From the NCBI GenBank assembly GCA_003214465.1, contig QCLO01000009.1, positions 1 to 48,516 on the forward strand: 48,516 bases of DNA. Reading direction: 5' to 3'. Positions 36,928 through 44,010 of the stretch are shown piece after piece. The position numbers were made by a program, and so were the translations under genes. Numbering within the stretch: the first letter of the stretch is position 1; each line of letters begins with the position of its first letter. The notes beneath the pieces are model-generated. The model was not told the origin of the DNA and did no database searches. It saw only the letters and a program-made list of their open reading frames with translations. The stretch comes from Acidimicrobiales bacterium AG-414-N20 (GTDB lineage Bacteria; Actinomycetota; Acidimicrobiia; Acidimicrobiales; MedAcidi-G1).

Positions 36928-38126
36928 TACATACTCCTTTCATAAGCAACAACCGCATCAATTTGTTCTGGAGTCAACACTCTGCTTCGTGTAACTGTTC
37001 CAACTACATCTAAGTCATCGGTTCTTCCACCAAAACCAGGCATCCCTCCTGAACCCATCCTTGCGTTTCCATAACCAGCACCAAGTTCGGATCCTGTATG
37101 AATAAAATTGGACTGTCGTTCAGCTGTAGAAAAATGGGTTTCAACTCCACTCAAACTAGGTCCCACATGACCTGCTCCTGGTCGATAACTATTTAAAATT
37201 CCAGACTCAACAAGTTTCGGCCACTCTTCAATCAACGCATCTACATTCCCAGAACTAGTAGCTCCATAAGAAAACCCTGGCGTGTGACATCGAGCACATC
37301 CATGCGCACCTTGACCTGCTTGATTGTTAAAAATTAATTCTCCATAAGTTAAATAATTTTCGCTCAAAGGTGATGAGGCATCTACCAACCATTCATCTAT
37401 GGCGGCTTCGATTTCTTCAGTTTCTAAAAGATTTGGGTTGCTATCCACAATGATTTGTCTCGCGCCAGCTCTAATCCCACTTTCAACCTGTTTTTTCGTT
37501 TCTTCTGGGTCAAGCTGTATCGATCTTAAATAAACGACTAACTGATGTATCTGCTGCTCGGTCATTGGTCCTCCGCCCGGTAATCCCCAAGCTGGCATAG
37601 GTGATCCAGGTCTGCCGTAATTTAGAATGTGTGTGACTTCAGATTCATCAAATCTGGATAATACGCTCGTTAATGCTGGTGCTTTCCATTGAACTTGAGC
37701 AACAAACTGGCCATCAGCATCAGACAAAGTAAACGAGGCGACACCACCGACACCATTTGGACCGTGACACCCTGAGCAGGCTTCTTCATAACTATTAGCG
37801 CCGCGACTTTCAAAACGCCCTACCCAACCCCTTGCCGCATTTTCTTGTCGTGCTGGTTCCATAAGCCAATAAAGCGGCAAAACTAAAGCCGTGGCTGCTA
37901 TTAAAACAAAAGACCATCCAAGCGCCTTATCTAAAATTCGGGTTTCAAGTTCATCATCATCAGCGTAAGGAACACGGTTAGCAGCTAAATCAATTTCAGA
38001 TCCAACCTCTTTTTTACCTATTCGAAAGTTGAAAAGTAGATAAACAACCATTCCGATCATTACAAAAAGAGCAAGAATTAAACCAATAGTTCTTTGTGTA
38101 TTAGCGATGATAATTATTGGATTCAC
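36927..38126 (-). CDS. Dihaem membrane cytochrome c of the bc complex
   Basis: Probable electron-accepting cytochrome of the complex, analogous to actinobacterial QcrC. 399 residues: helix 1 at about 14-33, helix 2 at about 70-89, then two c-type haem domains. The haem motifs are CSGCH (117-121) and CARCH (277-281). The likely axial Met of the first is in PGSPMPAWG (residue 177), and of the second in the Gly/Met-rich region around GMPGFGG. GTG start (38124-38126). Located between Rieske and the unrecognised membrane gene. The anchor-then-two-haems layout differs from the QcrC form with a C-terminal anchor. Confidence 0.9.
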   Translation of the reverse strand: MNPIIIIANTQRTIGLILALFVMIGMVVYLLFNFRIGKKEVGSEIDLAANRVPYADDDELETRILDKALGWSFVLIAATALVLPLYWLMEPARQENAARGWVGRFESRGANSYEEACSGCHGPNGVGGVASFTLSDADGQFVAQVQWKAPALTSVLSRFDESEVTHILNYGRPGSPMPAWGLPGGGPMTEQQIHQLVVYLRSIQLDPEETKKQVESGIRAGARQIIVDSNPNLLETEEIEAAIDEWLVDASSPLSENYLTYGELIFNNQAGQGAHGCARCHTPGFSYGATSSGNVDALIEEWPKLVESGILNSYRPGAGHVGPSLSGVETHFSTAERQSNFIHTGSELGAGYGNARMGSGGMPGFGGRTDDLDVVGTVTRSRVLTPEQIDAVVAYERSM

Positions 38127-38144
38127 AAACTTCTCATCTCTCCA

Positions 38145-39023
38145 TTAATGATCGCTTTGCCCGATACAGTTCGGGCCTTCAGCTTCTTGACCTGTGGTAT
38201 TTACACCAATTGGTGGTCCTTGAATAATCGCACCTGTATTAACCGTAAGAACACCGTCATTTACCGTTACAGCAAAGCGATCCATTCCGCGAGGAGCAGG
38301 TCCACCACGTTTTTCGCCTACCTGGTTGTACTGTGAGCCATGACATGGGCATTCAAACCATTGAGATGAAACACAATTTGGAACCCTGCAACCCAAGTGA
38401 GGGCACTTTTGATAAAGAGCAACCACACCTGCTTCAAAACCTTGATCAACTCCAGCAGCCATTCCAGATATTTCACTAGAAGAGTATGTGCTTCTTGCTT
38501 TTTCAACTGCGCCATTTGGGTAAGCAGTCAGCCACATTCGTCCTTCAGGTTTATATAAGAAACCATTATTAGCTTTGATTTCTGCAAGAATTTCGGGGAT
38601 ATTTCCAACTTTAATTTTTGAACCAAAGCCGCTTACTCCTTGAGGCCATAGGAAAGCTAAAGATGCTCCTCCGAAACCTGCTATTGAAAGACCCATCATT
38701 CCTACTATCCCACGATTAAAAAACTGTCTACGTGAAACACCTACTGTCATAGGATCAGGAGTAACAAATGGTTCTGGAGGAACTGTCTCCACGATTTCTA
38801 CTTCTTCGTCATTCTGAGTTTCCAAAGCTGCTAGTTCAAATTCACGTCCTGTTAATCCTGTATCTTCTGAGACTAAAGATGGATTGGTTTTATCTCTAAT
38901 ACGTGCTTCTCTAGATAAACCGACAGCACGATGATCTCTTCTACGGGAAGCACCCAAAAGCACTAATGCAGCTAAAACAACGAGAATGATGGCTGCAATG
39001 ATTGTGGCCATATCAAGCACCAT
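38145..39023 (-). CDS. Rieske 2Fe-2S protein of the bc complex
   Basis: High-potential electron-transfer subunit, 292 residues. An N-terminal helix (about 7-24) and a long charged linker precede a Tat-like motif SRRQFF (97-102) and a second helix (about 106-126). The cluster motifs are CPHLGC (207-212) and CPCHGS (225-230), giving ligands Cys207, His209, Cys225 and His228 and a disulphide Cys212-Cys227. The usual CTH is CPH here. The extra N-terminal helix recalls actinobacterial QcrA. Start ATG at 39023; a second ATG four codons on is possible. Confidence 0.94.
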   Translation of the reverse strand: MVLDMATIIAAIILVVLAALVLLGASRRRDHRAVGLSREARIRDKTNPSLVSEDTGLTGREFELAALETQNDEEVEIVETVPPEPFVTPDPMTVGVSRRQFFNRGIVGMMGLSIAGFGGASLAFLWPQGVSGFGSKIKVGNIPEILAEIKANNGFLYKPEGRMWLTAYPNGAVEKARSTYSSSEISGMAAGVDQGFEAGVVALYQKCPHLGCRVPNCVSSQWFECPCHGSQYNQVGEKRGGPAPRGMDRFAVTVNDGVLTVNTGAIIQGPPIGVNTTGQEAEGPNCIGQSDH

Positions 39024-39062
39024 AACTTTCTTTAAAAAATGATTTAATAAGTAACATTTGCA

Positions 39063-39845
39063 TCACAACTCAAAGAACAATCCGCCTTCCCAAGGGAAGA
39101 CAAAGTTGAAGCCAGGGCCACGAAAAAATGAACCAATCATTACCAATACAGCCCAAAACATTAGATGAACTGTCATCAATGAAATCGCGAACTTACGGTG
39201 TTCTGGCTTATTTGAAGGATTCTTATCAATAAATGGAGCCATAATTAATAAGAAAATACCCATCCCTGGAATCGTTACTCCCGCCACCATTGGATGGAAC
39301 ATAGTTAACAGTTCTTGGAGTCCTAGAAAGTACCAAGGGGCCTTGGATGGGTTTGGTGTTCTATTAAAATCAGCCAATTCAAGAAGTGGCGCGTTTACAA
39401 CAATAGAGAACAGAGTCGTGAAAAGAGTAATAGCTAAAGCTGCTAAAAACTCTGCGATTAAAAGATGTGGCCAGACATGAACTTTGTCAGTAGGAGTAGT
39501 TTTTACATCCTGGATTGAACCAGCTTTAACAACCGTTAGAAGTCTCTGATTATGCCCATCAGGACCCTCTCCAGCTTGTGGGCCTGTTTCGCCCGATGGA
39601 GCTGCTGGTGGAGCTATTGATGGATCGCTACTTGGGAGCTGCTTTGAAGCTGGCACACCTCGATCAAGCAGATGGGCGGGAATTTTTTCATCACCTGATT
39701 TATCTGGGCTTGGAGTGTCTGATGGCGCGTCGACAACACCTTCAGTTTCTTTAGATACTTCTGCTGCAGAACCGCCTTTAGCTGCTTCCGCTTTTGCTCG
39801 GGCTTCTTCAGCTCGTTTTCTTAAATGCTCTGGGATCTCAACCAT
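39063..39845 (-). CDS. Cytochrome b C-terminal part (subunit IV-like)
   Basis: Carries the C-terminal helices of a split cytochrome b, forming the Qo site with the b6-like partner. 260 residues: the first ~120 are hydrophilic, rich in Ala, Pro, Ser and Glu, and contain IPEHLRKR (4-11) and IPAHLLDR (55-62). Three helices follow (about 126-150, 190-212, 225-245). The Qo-loop motif appears as Ala169-Pro170-Trp171-Tyr172 in place of Pro-Glu-Trp-Tyr. It lies 14 nt downstream of the b6-like gene. Confidence 0.92.
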   Translation of the reverse strand: MVEIPEHLRKRAEEARAKAEAAKGGSAAEVSKETEGVVDAPSDTPSPDKSGDEKIPAHLLDRGVPASKQLPSSDPSIAPPAAPSGETGPQAGEGPDGHNQRLLTVVKAGSIQDVKTTPTDKVHVWPHLLIAEFLAALAITLFTTLFSIVVNAPLLELADFNRTPNPSKAPWYFLGLQELLTMFHPMVAGVTIPGMGIFLLIMAPFIDKNPSNKPEHRKFAISLMTVHLMFWAVLVMIGSFFRGPGFNFVFPWEGGLFFEL

Positions 39846-39859
39846 TTCTTATCCTCGAC

Positions 39860-40648
39860 CTACAGGGGCCCTGAAATTCCGCCATCTTTTCGGACACGCC
39901 AAAAATGAATAGCAAGAAATATCACTAAGACAAAGGGCAGCATGAGCACATGAAGCGTGTACCAACGTAAGAGAGTGTCAGTACCAATCTCCACACCGCC
40001 TAGAAGAACAAATCTTACCTGCTCTCCAAAAACGGGTGTATAACCCATCATGTTAGTTCCAACTGTCACTGCCCAAAGAGCTAATTGGTCCCACGGCAAC
40101 AAATACCCTGTGAAAGATAAAAGCAATGTAAGTGTCAACAAAATAACACCAATAACCCAGTTAAATTCTCTGGGAGGTTTGTATGCCCCATGATAGAAAA
40201 CACGCGCCATATGCAAGAAAACTGTCAAAACCATTAAATGGGCTCCCCAACGATGCATGTTTCTAACCAAAAGTCCGAAACCAACCGCTGTTTGCAGAGT
40301 CTGAATGTCATCCCAGGCTTGAGCGGCAGTCGGACGGTAGAAAAACATCAGAAAAATTCCTGTAACTGTCAAGAAAATAAATAAGAAAAAACTTAAGCCA
40401 CCTAGACAAAGCGTGTAACTAACCTTCACAGCATGACGTTTTACCTTTACCGGATGCAGGTGATAAAGAACGCTGTTCATTATTACATATGAACGGTTTC
40501 TTGGACTGTCTGTATAACCCTTTCTGAAAATCGAGCCGGGTCTAAAAATAGCAGCCCATGTTTGTGAATCTTGGACCTTTTCTCCTACCTGTCCCAGTCT
40601 CTCTTTTAATGCCTGACCGGTGGCTTTATCACCGTTCGTCTCAGCCAT
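39860..40648 (-). CDS. Cytochrome b N-terminal part, b6-like
   Basis: The haem-bearing part of cytochrome b, 262 residues. Helix B has His132 and His146 (14 apart) and helix D has His233 and His248 (15 apart), the b6f-type spacing. Cys81 in CLGGLSFF aligns with Cys35 of plastid b6 (FYCLGG), which binds haem c_n. [19 protein letters not shown] matches the b6 family. The C-terminus [10 protein letters not shown] matches b6 RKQGISGPL. The first ~60 residues are an unusual hydrophilic extension. ATG at 40646-40648. Confidence 0.95.
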   Translation of the reverse strand: MAETNGDKATGQALKERLGQVGEKVQDSQTWAAIFRPGSIFRKGYTDSPRNRSYVIMNSVLYHLHPVKVKRHAVKVSYTLCLGGLSFFLFIFLTVTGIFLMFFYRPTAAQAWDDIQTLQTAVGFGLLVRNMHRWGAHLMVLTVFLHMARVFYHGAYKPPREFNWVIGVILLTLTLLLSFTGYLLPWDQLALWAVTVGTNMMGYTPVFGEQVRFVLLGGVEIGTDTLLRWYTLHVLMLPFVLVIFLAIHFWRVRKDGGISGPL

Positions 40649-40688
40649 TATTGCGCTCCCTCTAATACTTTCTTAGTTTTACTTTTAA

Positions 40689-41105
40689 TCATGCCAAACG
40701 CATTCCGTAACCATAACCATGGCTTGTTGTCCTCTGATGACCGTCTCCTTCTGGAGGGGCATCTGTCAATTTTCCTAAAATAATCACACCTGTTGGACAT
40801 CTATCTACACAAAGTGCACAACGGGTACACACATCATCATCAATTGTGAAAATTACTTTGTCACTTGGATCTCTTCCAGGGATTTCAGTACCTACCGACT
40901 CAGCTACTGCATCTGGGCTTACCATGTGAATGCACTTCCAAGGGCAAATATCCACACAACCTTCACACATGATGCATTCGGATTGATCGATGTGAATAAA
41001 TTGTTTAGGTTTAACAGCTGCTTCAAGCCATTCGTTATCCACCTGATGGAGAACATAGTCATCAACAAAAGTTGGGTGAGGTGGGTTGGCGTCAGTAACG
41101 CTCAT
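40689..41105 (-). CDS. Ferredoxin with two 4Fe-4S clusters
   Basis: Small electron carrier, 138 residues, cytoplasmic (no membrane segment). The motifs CIMCEGCVDICP and CTRCALCVDRCP sit about 40 residues apart, each with the four Cys of a 4Fe-4S cluster. The N-terminal 40 residues and the C-terminal His/Gly-rich tail are outside the core. It overlaps the upstream membrane gene by 4 nt (ATGA) and precedes cytochrome b, so it belongs to the bc unit. Its partner cannot be told from sequence. Confidence 0.9.
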   Translation of the reverse strand: MSVTDANPPHPTFVDDYVLHQVDNEWLEAAVKPKQFIHIDQSECIMCEGCVDICPWKCIHMVSPDAVAESVGTEIPGRDPSDKVIFTIDDDVCTRCALCVDRCPTGVIILGKLTDAPPEGDGHQRTTSHGYGYGMRLA

Positions 41106-41557
41106 ATTCCTACCCCTTCTTTTATAAGTGGTCTTCCATACTCAGATGTGTCTTCCACTTCTTCTTTTTCAACTCCACGATTCTGCCAATGTCGCCAACA
41201 AACTACGTTGCCTGCCAAAGCTATCCCATAAATTACCACTGCAATCACATCACGTATTACTAGATAAGTCATAGTAAAAGGTAGAGCCCATTCGACTATT
41301 CCTTGTTCACCTGTCCACGGAAGTTCAGGTCCAACAATAAAACGATCAGGGCGCCAATTTAACTCACTGTCAGCCCAAGTAAGCCACTGATGCGGCACTA
41401 CTCCATATACCCAAAATAAGATAAAAAAAACATAAGTGGCAAAAAGCATTGCTTCGCCCCAAGTAAATTCTTTGTCGATTGGACAACGTTTTAAGTATGC
41501 GTAAAAGCCCCATACGAGGATCACCGTTGCGATTATCGAGACGGCGAATGCGACCAT
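41102..41557 (-). CDS. Unrecognised small membrane protein at the head of the respiratory run
   Basis: I do not recognise this protein of 151 residues. Three hydrophobic segments are visible (about 2-22, 34-54 and 96-122 from the chosen start), with PHQWLTWAD between them. There is no metal or haem motif apart from isolated His. I chose the ATG at 41555-41557 because GAGAGG lies 10 nt upstream; an ATG at 41689 would add 44 residues without a clear binding site, though a promoter-like pair lies just upstream of it. It overlaps the ferredoxin gene by 4 nt and is the first gene of the 33-gene run. Confidence 0.7.
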   Translation of the reverse strand: MVAFAVSIIATVILVWGFYAYLKRCPIDKEFTWGEAMLFATYVFFILFWVYGVVPHQWLTWADSELNWRPDRFIVGPELPWTGEQGIVEWALPFTMTYLVIRDVIAVVIYGIALAGNVVCWRHWQNRGVEKEEVEDTSEYGRPLIKEGVGI

Positions 41558-41865
41558 TCGAAGTTTTCCTCTCTGAAGTCTTTTACTGGGTTTTCTAATT
41601 TCGAAAACTTTGTGAAAAATTGCACAAAGTCCTATAACCATCTTACAGGTTGGCTGAGTCTCGGGCGCACTCACAGCGACACTTTCCATAAAACCGACCG
41701 GAGTTTTTACAACTTTAAAAAATAAGAAAATCCTTTGACCTTAAAATCAAAACTAGAAAAATAAAATGAATATCAACGTCATGTCGACCTTCGTCACGGC
41801 TATCCTGCCGTCATCGGTTAAAAACTTTTAAACTTAAACACCTAGCAGTAAATCCGGAGAAAAAA
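41558..41865. promoter_or_regulatory. Divergent promoter region of the respiratory run and cytochrome c
   Basis: A 308-nt gap between divergent genes if the minus gene starts at 41557. It is AT-rich in the middle. On the minus strand TTGATT (41745-41750) and TCTTAT (41722-41727) are 17 nt apart, a reasonable -35/-10 pair for the respiratory run. On the plus strand TTGACC (41735-41740) is present but no good -10 is at the right distance. A short stem ACGGC/GCCGT lies near 41800. The rest holds nothing I can name. Confidence 0.4.
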
Positions 41866-42624
41866 TTGGTCGAAATACCAGAGCATCTTTTAAAAAGATC
41901 TCAAAGCGCGCGTGAAAGATTAACGGGTCAAGCACCCGCTGCTGATGCTTCATCAGAGGTAGACGACTCACAAATTTCTACCCCTGCAGCTGAAATTGAC
42001 ACACCAATTGAAAACTCAAAAGAAAAAATAGAAGAAACTAAGATTGTCGTAGAAGATGCGCCTTATGTAAACGCAGCAAAAAATAGAAACAAGATTCCTT
42101 GGTGGGCGGCATCAGCTTTACTTTGTCTCCCGATTTGGGCGGTTATTTATGTAGGAACGCTAGAACGTCCAGCTGTTGAAGCTACTGGAGTGCTTCAACA
42201 CGGTGCAGAAATATATGCACAACGTTGTTCTTCTTGTCATGGAGCTAACGGTGGTGGTGGAGCAGGATATAAATTAGCTGACGGTGAAGTTCTTATTACT
42301 TTCCCCTATATGGCAGACATGGTTGAATGGATTGCAAAAGGTTCTGATGGTTTCGGAGTAGGCAACACATATGGTTCCCCTGAAAGAGGCCGGGTAGTGG
42401 CTGGGGGTATGCCAGCTTTCGCCGATGTTCTGGATGCAGAAGAACTCATGAGTGTCGTTTTACACGAACGAGCTGTCTTTGGAAATTCAGAAGAAGCGAT
42501 TACTTATGCAGCAGAATTGGATCACATAATCGAAGCCGGTGAAATGGATCTACACATGTATTTTGATGCGGAAACCGTTACTGCATCTGAAATAAGTGAA
42601 ATTATTGAAAGTACTCATTCATAA
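41866..42624 (+). CDS. Membrane-anchored monohaem cytochrome c
   Basis: Probable electron carrier between the bc complex and an oxidase, 252 residues. A hydrophilic N-terminal ~75 residues (starting VEIPEHLLKRS, like the subunit-IV protein), one helix (about 79-97), then a c-type haem domain with CSSCH (121-125) and probable axial Met in VVAGGMPAF. The start is TTG (41866-41868), supported by GGAGA just upstream and by the shared N-terminal motif. It is transcribed divergently from the respiratory run. Confidence 0.9.
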   Translation: MVEIPEHLLKRSQSARERLTGQAPAADASSEVDDSQISTPAAEIDTPIENSKEKIEETKIVVEDAPYVNAAKNRNKIPWWAASALLCLPIWAVIYVGTLERPAVEATGVLQHGAEIYAQRCSSCHGANGGGGAGYKLADGEVLITFPYMADMVEWIAKGSDGFGVGNTYGSPERGRVVAGGMPAFADVLDAEELMSVVLHERAVFGNSEEAITYAAELDHIIEAGEMDLHMYFDAETVTASEISEIIESTHS

Positions 42625-42672
42625 GTTGTCTAAAATTCGCAATTTAATTTTCTCTTACTGAAACTTGGATAC

Positions 42673-43938
42673 ATGTCAGAAAAATCTTACGACTTATTAG
42701 TTATTGGAGGAGGCCCAGCAGGCGCGGCTACTGCGTATTGGGCTGCAACTGCTGGTCTTAAAACTGCAATAATCGAAAAAAAAGTATTTCCCCGACAAAA
42801 AACTTGCGGTGACGGCCTTACACCCAGAGCTGTTCATCAGTTATCTGAAATGAATTTAGAACAAGAACTTAAGATTTATCACAAATACGACGGACTCCGA
42901 GCTATAGCTCATGACAGAAGCATTGAAATGAAGTGGCCGGATCACCCTATCTTTCCGTCATATGGGTATGTCGTAAGAAGATGCGATCTAGACACGATGG
43001 TGGTTGAAAACGCTATAAAAGCAGGAGCTGATTTCTTTGAAGGAATGGAAGCAATCGATCCTCTAGAAGGAACCGGCATGGGGATCGAAGGTGCCTTGGT
43101 GCTAGACCACTCAAGTGGCGAAAAAATTAAATTTAAAGCAAAATTTATCGCCGTGGCTGATGGGGCAAATTCTCGCTTTAGTAGATCGTTAGGTAGTAAC
43201 AGAGATAAAAGTTACCCGATGGGAATGGCTATAAGAGGTTATTTCGAAAGCCCTCTAGACAAAGAACCATGGATTGAATCTGCTCTGGATGTTAAAGATA
43301 GAAATGGAAACTCAATGCCTGGTTATGGTTGGATATTCCCAGTCGGAAATGGAACCATAAACGTTGGTATAGGTCTTCTTTCTACTTTCAGGGATTACAA
43401 AGATATAAACACGACCCATCTATTTAATGAATTTGCATTAACACTTCCTGACTACTGGCAAATAAACCATCTTGAACCAATCGAGCCACCCACGGGTGGG
43501 CGTCTACCGATGGCGGGATCAGTAGGACCAAAAGCAGGTTACAACTGGCTGTTAGTTGGTGATGCCGCTGGTTCAGTCAATCCCTTCAATGGTGAAGGAA
43601 TTGACTATGCATATGAAACAGGCAGATTAGCCGCTTCCCTTTTCGCAGAAGCTAATACTCAAAAAGACAACTCTGTTCTCGGACGTTATCCCGACTTACT
43701 TGATGAGGAATATGGCTTATATTTCAAAGTGGCAAGATTATTTGCAAAAATTATCGGTAACCCTGTTTTAATTAGAGAACTAACAAGAATCGGAATGCGA
43801 TCACAAACTTTAATGGAATGGGCGCTAAAAGTTATGGCGAATCTAATGAAAGAAACAGATAAAGGTTTAGATGAAGCTGCTTATGGAACTATCGCCTCGA
43901 TTGTTCGAATGATTCCTGAACAAAGGACCAATAACTAA
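42673..43938 (+). CDS. Geranylgeranyl reductase family flavoprotein, MenJ-like
   Basis: FAD-dependent reductase that saturates isoprenoid double bonds. The 421 residues show the FAD dinucleotide motif VIGGGPAGAATAYWA, the family Cys in KTCGDGLTPRAV, and the second FAD motif LVGDAAGSVNPFNGEGI. In mycobacteria the MenJ member reduces the beta-isoprene of menaquinone; archaeal and plant members act on lipids and chlorophyll. Placement beside a quinol-oxidising complex favours a menaquinone role, but that is inference. It follows the cytochrome c by 48 nt. Confidence 0.85.
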   Translation: MSEKSYDLLVIGGGPAGAATAYWAATAGLKTAIIEKKVFPRQKTCGDGLTPRAVHQLSEMNLEQELKIYHKYDGLRAIAHDRSIEMKWPDHPIFPSYGYVVRRCDLDTMVVENAIKAGADFFEGMEAIDPLEGTGMGIEGALVLDHSSGEKIKFKAKFIAVADGANSRFSRSLGSNRDKSYPMGMAIRGYFESPLDKEPWIESALDVKDRNGNSMPGYGWIFPVGNGTINVGIGLLSTFRDYKDINTTHLFNEFALTLPDYWQINHLEPIEPPTGGRLPMAGSVGPKAGYNWLLVGDAAGSVNPFNGEGIDYAYETGRLAASLFAEANTQKDNSVLGRYPDLLDEEYGLYFKVARLFAKIIGNPVLIRELTRIGMRSQTLMEWALKVMANLMKETDKGLDEAAYGTIASIVRMIPEQRTNN

Positions 43939-44010
43939 AAAAATTATCGTTATTTTTTAAAAGTTAATTTTTTAATAGTTTTGGATCGATAAACCAGTGA
44001 GAATACCTAT

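Noticed and set aside
39063-40648. Cytochrome b possibly split by a frameshift
   Set aside because: The two parts are separated by 14 nt, each has its own ATG and its own N-terminal extension, and the break point matches the natural b6/subunit IV division.
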